A DNA stretch of 64,000 nucleotides from positions 682,001-746,000 of the forward strand of contig NZ_CAMTTF010000002.1 of assembly GCF_947077765.1 (NCBI RefSeq), written 5' to 3'. Numbering within the stretch: position 1 is the stretch's first letter; every line of letters starts with the position of its first letter. The stretch comes from Salinibacter grassmerensis (GTDB taxonomy: Bacteria; Bacteroidota; Rhodothermia; Rhodothermales; Salinibacteraceae). A program made the translations under genes and the position numbers. This document shows positions 36,587 to 46,017 of the stretch, piece by piece. Under the pieces are notes generated by a model. It saw only the letters and a list, made by a program, of their open reading frames with translations, searched no databases and was not told where the DNA came from.

Positions 36587-38005
36587 CTAAGCGTCCTCAG
36601 ATAGGCTGTGAGGGTGGAGGGGAAGCCGTACCTCGAAGACGCTTCCCGATTCGGGGCCAGGGCTACGGGCCGATACGGACCCCCCGTAGCGCTCCGCGAT
36701 CGCGTTCACGATCGGAAGCCCCAGTCCCCCGCCGTCCGCGGTGTGCTCTGCCGCACTTGTCCGATAAAACCGGTCGAAGAGCCGTCTGGCGTCCTCGCCG
36801 TCGAATCCGATCCCGGAATCGGACACTCGAAGAATGCCCTCGCCGTCATCCTGGTCGATACACACCGAGACGACGCCTCCCGCTGGGGTATACTTCAGGG
36901 CGTTATCGAGGAGATGGTCGAGGATCAGGTCAAGATCCTCCGAGGACACCGGTGCTTCGACATCGGTCTTCCCGTGCCACTCAAGTTCGACGTCCTGCGC
37001 GTCCGCTTGGGAACGAGCGCGGTGGACCCGGGCCCGAGTGTGCTCCGTCACATTGAGGGGGGAGGGAGACGGGCGGCCGTCCCGGGCCTCGATGCGAGAG
37101 AGCGTCATCAGTTCATCGAGCAGCGATGAGAGGGTTTCGGTGTGCTGCTGAACGGTACGCAGTGCCGCCCGGTACTCGTCCTTTGAGCGTGGGCTGCGGA
37201 GGGTGACGTCGAGCTCGCTCTGGATGGCGGTGAGGGGGGTGAACATGTTATGGGCAGCGTCGGCCCGAAACCGACGCTCCCGCTGAAGAGCACTACGGAG
37301 CCGTTGCAGGAGCCCGTTCAGCGTCTCGGCCAGGTCGCTGAGTTCATCCTGCACGCCGAAATCTGTGGGGAGCGTACCGGTGGGCTGATCTTGCATCTCC
37401 CGTGCGGCCGCCGTCATTGACGCCACGGGCCGCAGGGCGCGTCGGGCGAGGCCGTATCCCGCAAGCATGGCAACGGCCACGCCGCCCCCGATTCCAAAAA
37501 CGAGGAGCCACCGAAGGGTGTGCAGCTGGCGGTGAATGGGGGACTGGAGCTTGGTCACCTCCATCCAGGCGACGGGCGCCCCCACCCGAAGCGGTACGTA
37601 CAGCGATCGCGCAGAGACATCTCCCCACCTGCGCGTTTCCAGGGTGGATGCAGACGTAGACGGCACCGAGGCGGGAAGGGACGGGCGCGCCCGGAACGAC
37701 GCACTTGTCCGAATCACATCCCCGTCCTGGTCAAGCAATCGAACGTACGTCCCGCCGGTTGCCTGGAGCTCGTGCCTGGACGGCGACGGAAAGGGTGTCG
37801 TCTGATCCCCGTGGGCCTGGAGGTGAGTCCGGATTGCGTCGGCCTCCTCGCGGAGCCGCGCCTCCAGGTCCCGGTGCAGGCCCACGTGCACGCTCGTGTA
37901 CAGCACCGCGACGACGAGGCCCAGCAGGACCAGCAGGCTCAGGCCGAACCAGAGGGTGAGCCGCGTGGAGATCGATAATCTAGAGAAAAGCGAGCGGATC
38001 ACCAT
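36587..38005 (-). CDS. Membrane sensor histidine kinase of the metal-efflux locus (CusS-like)
   Basis: The 472-residue kinase has two transmembrane segments (about 15-38 and 165-190) flanking a periplasmic sensor of about 130 residues, then a HAMP linker, HisKA and HATPase domains. The phosphorylated His252 lies in DAAHNMFTPLTAIQ. The residue after His is Asn rather than the usual Glu/Asp, and the Arg two positions on is Phe, so the H-box is atypical. The N-box (DHLLDNALKYTP) and G-boxes (DSGIGFDGEDARRLFDRFYR, GGGLGLPIV) are intact. The layout matches CusS-type sensors of Cu/Ag, and the efflux genes across the divergent promoter region support that. It follows its response regulator by 201 bp. 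Confidence 0.85.
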   Translation of the reverse strand: MVIRSLFSRLSISTRLTLWFGLSLLVLLGLVVAVLYTSVHVGLHRDLEARLREEADAIRTHLQAHGDQTTPFPSPSRHELQATGGTYVRLLDQDGDVIRTSASFRARPSLPASVPSTSASTLETRRWGDVSARSLYVPLRVGAPVAWMEVTKLQSPIHRQLHTLRWLLVFGIGGGVAVAMLAGYGLARRALRPVASMTAAAREMQDQPTGTLPTDFGVQDELSDLAETLNGLLQRLRSALQRERRFRADAAHNMFTPLTAIQSELDVTLRSPRSKDEYRAALRTVQQHTETLSSLLDELMTLSRIEARDGRPSPSPLNVTEHTRARVHRARSQADAQDVELEWHGKTDVEAPVSSEDLDLILDHLLDNALKYTPAGGVVSVCIDQDDGEGILRVSDSGIGFDGEDARRLFDRFYRTSAAEHTADGGGLGLPIVNAIAERYGGSVSARSPGPESGSVFEVRLPLHPHSLSEDA

Positions 38006-38206
38006 AGAAGCCTGTCGGGACTGCTGGGTTTGTCACGGACTCGGGGACGTTCTCGAGGTAGATCCCTGCTGGAGCGGACTCTTCATGTCATTGGGCGATG
38101 CTCGCCTGGGCTCATCGGTCACTTTATTCGTGCAGGGCCGAGAATGCGTACGGCGGCTGCCAGGCCGGGGGCGAGCAGGGAGGACTGAAACAGCCGGGCG
38201 GGCCCA

Positions 38207-38983
38207 CTACGTGGAGTTACGAGCCGGGGGCGATTCGGCCGAGGAGGGCGTTATCTCCAGTCGATATCCGACCCCTCGTTCGGTCTCGATGTGTACGCGG
38301 GCGAGGGATTCGGCCGTGAGGTCTGCATCCTGGAGTGCCCGCCGGAGGCTCGAGATCGTCACGTCGATCGCGTTGGCCGTGACGTCGTGAAGGGACCCCC
38401 AGACCCGCTCGGCGATCGTCGATCGGGTAACCACTGTTTCCTTCTGCCGGAGCAGGAGCTCGAGCAACCGAAAGGCCTTCGGCCGTAGATCCAGGGGCTC
38501 TGCGCCGTAGCGGACGGTGCGACGGGCCGTATCCATGGTCAGCGCCCCGGCCTTCAGGTGCGTTTGCTGCGTGGTGGGCGAGGTCTCTTCCTGTTTGGCC
38601 CGGCGCGCGAGGGCACGGAGGCGGGCCAGCAGTTCCTCGAAGGAGAAGGGCTTCGTCAAGTAGTCGTCGGCGCCGGCATCCAGGCCGGCGACACGGTGGT
38701 CGATGTCTTGAAGGGCGGTGAGGAGAAGGACCGGCGTAGGGTCGCCCTCGCGTCGGAGCCGTTCGACGAGCGTGCGCCCGTCCATGCCGGGCAGCCGCCA
38801 GTCGACAATGAGCACGTCGTAGGGGCCAGCAAGGGCCTCGGTCAGGCCGCTCTCGCCGTTCGTCGTCCAATCGACAAGGTACCCTTCTTCTTCCAGGCCC
38901 CGCTTGATGGGACCCGCCACGTCCGCCTCGTCCTCGACGAACAGGAGCCGGTTGGAGGAGGGAGAGCCGCTTGGGGAAGACAT
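38207..38983 (-). CDS. OmpR-family response regulator of the metal-efflux locus (CusR-like)
   Basis: The 258-residue regulator has a receiver domain (about 12-125) with the acidic pair in LLFVEDEADVA, the phosphoacceptor Asp in DVLIVDWRLPG, a Thr in LLLTAL and Lys in LTKPFSFEELLAR. A winged-helix DNA-binding domain follows (about 145-240; LDLRPKAFRLLELLLRQKETVVTRSTIAERVW, then NAIDVTISSLRRAL). It pairs with the sensor kinase downstream. It diverges from the TolC-like gene across a 306-bp region that probably holds its binding sites. Confidence 0.9.
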   Translation of the reverse strand: MSSPSGSPSSNRLLFVEDEADVAGPIKRGLEEEGYLVDWTTNGESGLTEALAGPYDVLIVDWRLPGMDGRTLVERLRREGDPTPVLLLTALQDIDHRVAGLDAGADDYLTKPFSFEELLARLRALARRAKQEETSPTTQQTHLKAGALTMDTARRTVRYGAEPLDLRPKAFRLLELLLRQKETVVTRSTIAERVWGSLHDVTANAIDVTISSLRRALQDADLTAESLARVHIETERGVGYRLEITPSSAESPPARNST

Positions 38984-39289
38984 ACAACGTGTCGACAGAA
39001 CGCCTTTGAGATTTTTCAGGTTGGCGACGATCTCCTAACAGCCGCCGATGCGTATGCTACAAATAGATTCAGCGGCTCTTTGGTTGAGTTCCTCCACTTG
39101 CTGAACGGATCCCCGCGCCTAGGCGGACGCTCCGGAGTGTTGTTCGTCCGCGGAAGGCAGGCTCAGGTCGGGTCGTCCTCTGCGCTCCGGTCTAGAGATA
39201 CACGGCGAGGAACGCCGTCCGCCCACCGCGGAGGGAAGGCCCCGTGATCAATCGATCCGCGATTCCTCCATCACAGTGCCATTGCACCC
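38984..39289. promoter_or_regulatory. Divergent control region between cusR-like and cusC-like genes
   Basis: This 306-bp gap has no gene. It must contain promoters for the two-component operon (left) and the efflux operon (right). I see no clear palindromic metal-box. Confidence 0.4.
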
Positions 39290-40633
39290 GTGCGCCGCTC
39301 CGTTTTCACGTTGTCTGGAGTCGTCCTGGGGCTCCTCGTGGGGGCTGTTGCCGTGCTGCCGGCGTGGTCGCAGCCGACGGACGCCGGCTCGCGTGTGAAG
39401 CGCGTGGCGAGCACGCTCGACGGCGGACCATCTGTCAGAGAGGTGGTGTCGGAACCGCCGCCGGACTCGCTCCGGACCGTCAGCCTGTATGAGGCGCTGC
39501 GTCTCTTCCAGAAAAACAACCTGTCACTGCGGCGGGCGCAGTCTGAGGCGCGAGTGCTTCGGGGCACAGCCCGGCAGGCGAAGGCCTACCCGAATCCGGT
39601 CCTCCAGGCCACGTACGAGCCCGTCTGGCGAGACGGCACGCGCCAGTCGGAAACGTACCTTAATCTCAACCAGCAGCTTGAGTGGAGCGGCCGCTCCGCC
39701 CGGATCGCCGCCGCGCAGAAGCGGGCGGCGGCCGCTCGAGCCCGGGCCGCAACGGACAGTGCTCGGCTGGCCCTGCAGGTGACGCAGGCGTACGTGAAGG
39801 CCGCCACCGCGGAGACGCGCGTCCGGCGGCTGCGGCAGGTGACGCGTGTCTTCCGGCGGGCTGACTCCAGCATGGCCGAGCGGGAAATGGGGGGAGACGC
39901 ATCCGGCTACGCCGTGCGCCGGGTCCGCCTCGAGCGGGCGCGGTACGAGCAGCGCCTGGCCGCGGCCCGTCTCGACGTCGAAAGCGCACACCGACAACTC
40001 GCCCTCCTCATTCTTCCGAGCAGTGCGCCTGCGGTGGCGGCCGCGTCGCTTCCCACATCGGTCCCGCCCCCTGTGTCTGAACGGAAGGCCCTCCGCACGG
40101 CACAGCGGCAGCGCCCCGAATTGCGCCGCCGCCGCTCCGAGATTGACGCCCAGAAGGCCGCCCGCCGGGCTGCCCGACGGGAAGTGTGGCCGGACCCGTC
40201 CGTGACGGCCGGGTACAAACGGCAGTCCGACGGTTTCGAGGGCGTATTCCTGGGCGTCGGGGTCCCCCTTCCCCTTTTTGATCGCAACCGGGGCGCCGCC
40301 GAGGCCGAGTCTGCCCGGTTGGAAACGGCCCGCACCCAGAAGACCCTTGCCCGCCGTGAGATTCGAACCGAGGTGCGCCGGGCCCATGACGCGTACGCCT
40401 CTGCCCGTCGCCAATTTCAGCTCGTCGGGGGAGATCTGCTGACGGGGGGCGACGACCTGCTCCGCATCGCCCAAACCAGCTACGACGAGGGCGAGATGTC
40501 CCTCGTCGAGCTCCTCGACGCCGCGAGTGCCTACCGCGATGCCCGCCTGAAAACCATCGACCTTCGGAAAGCGCTCTGGGCCCGCTACTTCACGCTTCTT
40601 CGCGCGATGGGACGGCCCCTCGCGCTGCCGTAA
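39290..40633 (+). CDS. TolC-family outer-membrane efflux protein (CusC/CzcC-like)
   Basis: The 447-residue protein starts with GTG (MRRSVFTLSGVVLGLLVGAV) and a cleavable signal peptide. The mature protein shows the tandem TolC arrangement: two long alpha-helical hairpins (SLRRAQSEARVLRGTARQAK, then RAAAARARAATDSARLALQVTQAYVKAA) and short amphipathic strands such as NPVLQATYEPVW and PSVTAGYKR, each with the usual LPLFDRNRG-type turn. It would form the outer-membrane exit duct for the RND pump encoded at 42719, in the same direction with two genes between. Substrate (Cu/Ag, Co/Zn/Cd) is inferred from the neighbours. Confidence 0.85.
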   Translation: MRRSVFTLSGVVLGLLVGAVAVLPAWSQPTDAGSRVKRVASTLDGGPSVREVVSEPPPDSLRTVSLYEALRLFQKNNLSLRRAQSEARVLRGTARQAKAYPNPVLQATYEPVWRDGTRQSETYLNLNQQLEWSGRSARIAAAQKRAAAARARAATDSARLALQVTQAYVKAATAETRVRRLRQVTRVFRRADSSMAEREMGGDASGYAVRRVRLERARYEQRLAAARLDVESAHRQLALLILPSSAPAVAAASLPTSVPPPVSERKALRTAQRQRPELRRRRSEIDAQKAARRAARREVWPDPSVTAGYKRQSDGFEGVFLGVGVPLPLFDRNRGAAEAESARLETARTQKTLARREIRTEVRRAHDAYASARRQFQLVGGDLLTGGDDLLRIAQTSYDEGEMSLVELLDAASAYRDARLKTIDLRKALWARYFTLLRAMGRPLALP

Positions 40634-40680
40634 TTGGCTCTTTCCCCAACGTCCTTCTTCAACCACGACCACTCGACGCC

Positions 40681-40974
40681 ATGGATCGCCGCTGGACCTC
40701 CTCGCTCTTCACTGCCCTTCTGGCCCTGCTGCTCATCCTCACGCTTCCCGCCTGTGGGGGGGACAGTGAGAGCGGCCACTCGCACGGCGAGGACTCCCAC
40801 ACGCACGCCGAGGGGAACGAGCAGAGCCACGAAGGGGGCAGCCACGCCGACACTGCCGAGACTCGCCTCGATACGTCCGGCATGGATGCCGACAGCACAC
40901 AGGGACAAGAGGGCGACCACGGGCACGGGGATGGCAGTCACTCCCACGGCGACGAGGACCACTCCCACGAATAG
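40681..40974 (+). CDS. Small His-rich lipoprotein
   Basis: The 97-residue product has a lipoprotein signal (FTALLALLLILTLPAC, lipobox LPAC) and a mature part made mainly of His, Asp, Glu, Ser and Gly, with about 12 His in HxH-like clusters (SHGEDSHTH, GDHGHGDGSHSHGDEDHSH). Such low-complexity His/Asp tails bind transition metals loosely. Its place between the outer-membrane duct and the fusion protein genes, 47 bp and 15 bp away, suggests a periplasmic metal buffer or chaperone feeding the pump. I know no described family with this exact layout. Confidence 0.75.
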   Translation: MDRRWTSSLFTALLALLLILTLPACGGDSESGHSHGEDSHTHAEGNEQSHEGGSHADTAETRLDTSGMDADSTQGQEGDHGHGDGSHSHGDEDHSHE

Positions 40975-40989
40975 AGGTGCGACTGCACC

Positions 40990-42600
40990 ATGCCGATGCT
41001 CTCTGTCCGCAACTGTTTTCAGTCCATGCCTCCTGCTTCCCGCCTGGCGCTTGTCGTCCTGCTCGGCACCGGCGCGCTCCTTCTCGGCTGCGGAGATGAC
41101 TCCCCCGGCGGCCATTCGCATGGTGGGGACGCACCCGGCCACTCCGCGGCGCAGTCTGCGGAGGGGCACGATCACGGAAGCGGGATCACCACGACCGTAT
41201 GGTCGGAGGCGGTCGAGATTTTTGCCGAGTACCCCACGATGGTAGCGGGCGAGACGAGCGCCCCCTGGGCCGTTCACGTGACGGGGCTCGATGGCTACCG
41301 TCCGCTTACGGAAGGCACCCTGACCTTGCGCTTCCGCCGGCCGGACGGGGCGGCGTACGTGCACGAGGCCGATGCACCGTCGGACCCCGGCATCTTCGCA
41401 CCCCAGCCCACGATTCCGGAGGCCGGGACGTTTCGCCTCTTTCTGATTGTGGACGGACCGCAGATGCAGGACACGGTCGAGGTTGGCGACGTGACGGTCT
41501 ACGAGCGTGCGTCGGACGCTCCCGCCCCGGACGAACGTACGGCGGAAATTTCGTACCTCAAAGAGCAGCAATGGGACACGGCGTTTGGCGTTGCGCAGGC
41601 CCAGAAGCGGTCGCTCCAGCGATCCATTGAGGCGTCGGGGACGGTCGAGCCGGTGCCCGGACAGTACGCAAAGGTATCGGCTCCGGTCAGTGGCCTCACG
41701 CCGGCGGCGGCCAACCTGGAGATGCCGGCCCCGGGCGATCGGGTCCGCGAGGGAGAGCGACTCGCGCTCCTGAGCCCGTCGGGGGGCGAGGGCTCCTACG
41801 CCGACCTGAAGGGCCGGGTCGAGCGACTGGAGCGGGAAGTGCGCCGGACCGAGCGGCTCGTGGCGGCGGAGGCCATCCCTGAAAAACGGCTCGTCGAGGC
41901 GCGGCACGACCTGGAGCGGGTCCGGGCCGCCCTCGAATCCATGGGAGAGCCCGGCGGCGCACGGGCCGCACGGGCGTCCTCCTCGTCTGGGGCGGACGCA
42001 AGCTTTGACTACCGACTGCGCGCCCCAATCGAGGGGCGGGTCCACGAGCGGCACCTGGCCCCTGGGAGCCGCGTGGCGGTGGGAGAGGTCCTGTACACCA
42101 TCGTCGACCTCAGCCGCGTCTGGGTGCGCGTCCGGGTCCCTGCCGAGCACGCCTCAGACCTCCAGCGCGTCTCCGGGGGCCTCTTCACCGCTGGGGGCGG
42201 CGAGACGACCCACCGGGCACGCCGGGTCGTCTCTACCGGTGCCGCCATTGACCCAGACACGCGGACCCTGCCGGTTCGCCTGGAGGCCCGAAATCCGGAC
42301 GGCCGGCTCAAAATTGGCATGATGGCCAACGCCCGTCTTCTACTCGACGACCGCGAGACCGGCGTCACGATTCCGAACGAGGCGATTCAAACCGAAGACG
42401 GTGCGCCGGTGGCCTACGTGCAAACCGGCGGCGAGTCGTTTGAGCGCCGGTCCCTGCGACTCGGCCCCACGGACGGGACGCACACGCACGTGGGGCGAGG
42501 TGTCCAGGAAGGGGAGCACGTCGTGACGGCGGGCGCCTATCAGGTGTACCTGGCGTCGCTGGGCAGCAGCGAGACCGCCGGGCACGGGCACGCGCACTAG
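40990..42600 (+). CDS. RND membrane-fusion (periplasmic adaptor) protein, CusB/CzcB-like
   Basis: The 536-residue lipoprotein (lipobox LLLGC) has a His-rich N-terminus (GGHSHGGDAPGHSAAQSAEG) and an Ig-like segment, a feature of some heavy-metal adaptors. The adaptor core follows: barrel-sandwich lipoyl halves (ASGTVEPVPGQYAKVSAPVS, then FDYRLRAPIEGRVHERHLAPG), a short alpha-hairpin (LKGRVERLEREVRRTERLV) and a beta-barrel and membrane-proximal domain (VTIPNEAIQTEDGAPVAYV). The C-terminus ends GHGHAH. It links the inner-membrane pump at 42719 to the TolC-like protein. The His-rich ends suggest metal capture. Confidence 0.88.
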   Translation: MPMLSVRNCFQSMPPASRLALVVLLGTGALLLGCGDDSPGGHSHGGDAPGHSAAQSAEGHDHGSGITTTVWSEAVEIFAEYPTMVAGETSAPWAVHVTGLDGYRPLTEGTLTLRFRRPDGAAYVHEADAPSDPGIFAPQPTIPEAGTFRLFLIVDGPQMQDTVEVGDVTVYERASDAPAPDERTAEISYLKEQQWDTAFGVAQAQKRSLQRSIEASGTVEPVPGQYAKVSAPVSGLTPAAANLEMPAPGDRVREGERLALLSPSGGEGSYADLKGRVERLEREVRRTERLVAAEAIPEKRLVEARHDLERVRAALESMGEPGGARAARASSSSGADASFDYRLRAPIEGRVHERHLAPGSRVAVGEVLYTIVDLSRVWVRVRVPAEHASDLQRVSGGLFTAGGGETTHRARRVVSTGAAIDPDTRTLPVRLEARNPDGRLKIGMMANARLLLDDRETGVTIPNEAIQTEDGAPVAYVQTGGESFERRSLRLGPTDGTHTHVGRGVQEGEHVVTAGAYQVYLASLGSSETAGHGHAH

Positions 42601-42718
42601 GTCTGGAAGACTGAACGCTTGACGGGCAGGGAGGAGCGGGCACCCGGACCGAGGGTGAATTCCTCTACTCCCGTCCGAGCGCCCACCCATCTACCCCTTC
42701 CACACACGCAGACGCAGA

Positions 42719-45700
42719 ATGCTCGATCGCACGATCCAGTGGGCGCTCACCAACCGGCTGACGACGCTCGTCGTGGCTGCGCTGCTGCTCGTGGCGGGCG
42801 GGTACGCGGCCCTCACGATGCCGGTGGACGTGTTTCCGGACCTGACGGCCCCGCAGGTGACGGTGGTCACCGAGTCGCACGGCATGGCCCCGGAGGAGGT
42901 CGAAACGCTGGTGACCCGTCCGGTCGAGTCGGTGGTAAACGGAGCGGCCCGTGTGCGGCGTGTGCGGTCGAGTTCGGCGCAGGGGTACTCGATCGTGCGG
43001 GTCGAGTTCGAGTGGGGGACCGACATCTACCAGGCCCGCCAGATCGTCAGTGAGAAGCTCCAACTCGTCGGCGGGCAGCTTCCGGACGGTGTGGACGCGC
43101 CGGTGATGGCCCCCATCACGTCCATCATGGGCGAAATTCTGCTCGTTGGCCTCACCAGCGACGAGCACTCGATGCGCGAGGTCCGCGCCGCGGCGGATCA
43201 GACTCTTCGCCGGCGACTGCTCGCCGTCGATGGGGTGGCCCAGGTGATTCCGCACGGCGGCGAGGTCAAAGCCTACCAGGTGATCATCGACCAGGAGCGG
43301 ATGCGCACGCTCGATGTTTCCCTTGCGGAGGTGCGGGCGGCGGCGGAGGGGGGCAATGAAAATGCGGCTGGAGGGGTCTATCAGCAGGATGGCCGCGAGG
43401 TGCTGATTCGGGGCATCGGGCGGACCAACGAGGTACAAGAGATCAGGGCCACCGTCGTTGCGAGCCGCGACGGCGCCCCCATTCGTCTTCGTGACGTCGC
43501 CGAGGTAAGGGTGGGAACGCAGCGTCCGATCCTCGGCACGGGATCGGTCAACGGCGAGCCGGCCGTTGTTGTCTCGATCCAGAAGCAGCCCGGCGCCAAC
43601 ACCCTGGACCTGACCGAGCGCGTGTCCGGTGAGCTGGACCAAATTCAGGGCCAACTCCCCTCGGGCATGGAGGTCAACCGGTCGATCTTCCGGCAGGCGG
43701 ATTTCATTGCCCTGGCCGTGGGCAACGTCATTGAGGCGCTTCGGGACGGGGCCTTGCTCGTGATTCTCGTCCTGTTCCTGTTTCTCTGGAACGTGCGCAC
43801 GACGGCCATCTCGGTGCTCGCCATTCCGCTGTCCCTGTCGGTCGCGCTGCTGGTGATGTACGGCCTCGGCATCACCATCAACACCATGACGCTCGGGGGG
43901 CTGGCCATTGCGATCGGGGCGCTCGTCGACGACGCGATCATCGACGTGGAGAACGTCTTCCGGCGGCTGAAGGAGAATGCCCAACGGCCAGACGAAGAGA
44001 CGCGGCCCGTGCTCCGGGTGGTCTACGAGGCGTCGATGGAGGTTCGGGGGCCCATCCTGAACGCCACGCTCATTATCAGTGTCGTCTTCGTCCCGCTCTT
44101 CTTTCTTTCAGGAATCCAGGGACGGCTCCTCCAGCCCCTCGGCCTGGCCTACATCGTTGCGATTCTCGCCTCCCTCTTCGTGGCGGTCACGGTCACGCCC
44201 GTGCTGTGCTACTTCCTCCTTCCGACGTCCTCGACGGTGCAGGATGGGGAGGACACGTGGCTCGTCCAACGCCTTCATCGTACCTACCGCAGGACGCTGG
44301 ACTGGGCACTGGGCCATTCCCGAATCGTGATTGGCGGCGCCGTGCTGCTTCTGGTCGCCACGCTCGCTACGCTTCCCCTCCTGGGGCGCGGCTTCCTGCC
44401 GGACTTTCAAGAGGGGACGCTCGTGATCAGCGCGGTGACGGCGCCGGGCACGGGCCTGCAGGCCTCGACCGACATCGCCCGAGGGATCGAAGGGCGTCTC
44501 TTGGAGCACCCGGCGGTCACGGCAACCTCTCGTCGGACCGGACGGGCCGAGCTCAGTGCCCACGCACAGGGCGCCAACGGGTCGGAGATTGACGTCCAGG
44601 TGGATCTCTCGGTGATGGAAATGAGCGAGGTGACCGCCGACGTGCGCGCGGCGCTGGCCTCCATCCCGGGCACCAACATCACGATCGGCCAGCCCATCGG
44701 GCACCGCATCGACCACATGCTGTCGGGCACCCGCACGGACATTGCCCTCAAGATCTTTGGGCCGGATCTCTATGAGCTTCGGGACCTCGCGGAGCGGGTG
44801 CGCACGGCCGTTCAGGGCACGCCGGGGCTCGCGGACCTCTCGGTCGAGCAGCAGGCCGACGTGTCTCAGCTTCGCATCTACCCGAAGCGTCAAGAGATGG
44901 CTGCGTACGGCGTCACGCCCGGTCGGCTCAACCACACCCTCGAATCCCTTCTGGGGGGCGAGACGGTCTCTCAGATCCGCGAGGGGCAGCAGACCTTCGG
45001 CCTCACCCTGCGCCTTGATTCGGCCCGGCGAGCAGGGGCCGGGTCCATCCGAAATGTCCTCGTCAATACGCCGGCAGGGCCGCGGGTGCCGGTTTCCCGT
45101 CTGGCCACGGTGCGGCATGAGCGGGGGCCAAACACCATCAGCCGGGAGGACGTGCAGCGCACGATCGTCGTTTCGGCCAACACGAGCGGGCGGGACGTGG
45201 GGAGTGTCGTGGGCGACCTGCGGCAGCGCATCGAAGGGCAGGTCGAGATGCCCGACCGCTACTACTACGAAATTGGCGGGCAGTACGAGAGCGCCCAGCA
45301 GGCATCCCGGACGATCGGGGGGCTTTCACTGGCCGTGCTCCTGGTTGTGTTTCTGCTGCTCTACCAGGAGTTTGGGAGCGCCCGGGCCGCCGGGCTCGTG
45401 CTGGTCAACCTGCCCCTTGCCCTCACCGGGGGCGTCGCCGCGCTCTTTCTGTTCCTGGACGGGACCCTCGACATCGCGGCGATGGTGGGGTTCGTGACGC
45501 TCTTCGGCATCGCGGTGCGAAACGGCATTCTTCTCGTGAGCCACTACCTCAATCTCCTCACGGACGACGCGTCGCTCCGAAAGGCCGTGGTCCAGGGCTC
45601 GATGGAACGGCTCAATCCCATCCTTATGACTGCGCTCACGGCGGGCCTTGCCTTGATTCCGCTTGCGCTGGGGGGCGGGGAGCCAGGGAAAGAGATTCAG

Positions 45701-45844
45701 ACTCCCCTCGCGATCGTGACGATCGGCGGGCTCCTCACCTCGACGGTCCTCAACATGTTCGTCGTGCCCGTGCTCTTTGACCAGTTTGGCAGCCGGGACG
45801 CGTTTCGGGCCGAAGGCGAGGAGGCCTCCCTCGGCCCGGAGTGA
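42719..45844 (+). CDS. Heavy-metal RND efflux pump, CusA/CzcA family
   Basis: The 1041-residue inner-membrane proton/metal antiporter has the 12-TM RND plan. TM1 follows MLDRTIQWALTNRLTTLVV, then the periplasmic porter domain, a TM2-7 block with the HME-family motif ALVDDAIIDVENVFRRLKEN in TM4, a second periplasmic half (GFLPDFQEGTLVISAVTAPG) and the final TM group. The HME-RND class exports monovalent (Cu, Ag) or divalent (Zn, Co, Cd) ions; which one cannot be read reliably here. It forms a tripartite complex with the products of 39290 and 40990. The gene ends the operon. Confidence 0.9.
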   Translation: MLDRTIQWALTNRLTTLVVAALLLVAGGYAALTMPVDVFPDLTAPQVTVVTESHGMAPEEVETLVTRPVESVVNGAARVRRVRSSSAQGYSIVRVEFEWGTDIYQARQIVSEKLQLVGGQLPDGVDAPVMAPITSIMGEILLVGLTSDEHSMREVRAAADQTLRRRLLAVDGVAQVIPHGGEVKAYQVIIDQERMRTLDVSLAEVRAAAEGGNENAAGGVYQQDGREVLIRGIGRTNEVQEIRATVVASRDGAPIRLRDVAEVRVGTQRPILGTGSVNGEPAVVVSIQKQPGANTLDLTERVSGELDQIQGQLPSGMEVNRSIFRQADFIALAVGNVIEALRDGALLVILVLFLFLWNVRTTAISVLAIPLSLSVALLVMYGLGITINTMTLGGLAIAIGALVDDAIIDVENVFRRLKENAQRPDEETRPVLRVVYEASMEVRGPILNATLIISVVFVPLFFLSGIQGRLLQPLGLAYIVAILASLFVAVTVTPVLCYFLLPTSSTVQDGEDTWLVQRLHRTYRRTLDWALGHSRIVIGGAVLLLVATLATLPLLGRGFLPDFQEGTLVISAVTAPGTGLQASTDIARGIEGRLLEHPAVTATSRRTGRAELSAHAQGANGSEIDVQVDLSVMEMSEVTADVRAALASIPGTNITIGQPIGHRIDHMLSGTRTDIALKIFGPDLYELRDLAERVRTAVQGTPGLADLSVEQQADVSQLRIYPKRQEMAAYGVTPGRLNHTLESLLGGETVSQIREGQQTFGLTLRLDSARRAGAGSIRNVLVNTPAGPRVPVSRLATVRHERGPNTISREDVQRTIVVSANTSGRDVGSVVGDLRQRIEGQVEMPDRYYYEIGGQYESAQQASRTIGGLSLAVLLVVFLLLYQEFGSARAAGLVLVNLPLALTGGVAALFLFLDGTLDIAAMVGFVTLFGIAVRNGILLVSHYLNLLTDDASLRKAVVQGSMERLNPILMTALTAGLALIPLALGGGEPGKEIQTPLAIVTIGGLLTSTVLNMFVVPVLFDQFGSRDAFRAEGEEASLGPE

Positions 45845-46017
45845 GAAGCCGTCTGTTCTCTTTGAAGCGCGAAATGCCAGGAGGGAATTTGAGCGTGATC
45901 GGAACGCTCGTCCCGATGTTTGGGCCGACCCGGATCCCGGTCTCCGCCAGACGTTCATGCCGCGCCAGGCCGCGCCGGTGCGGAGGGCTGGCTGAGAGCC
46001 CCGGCACGGCGGAGCGC

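Noticed and set aside
45890-45909. A 6-bp inverted repeat after the RND pump gene
   Set aside because: The stem is too short and has no T-run on either side, so a terminator call is not supported.
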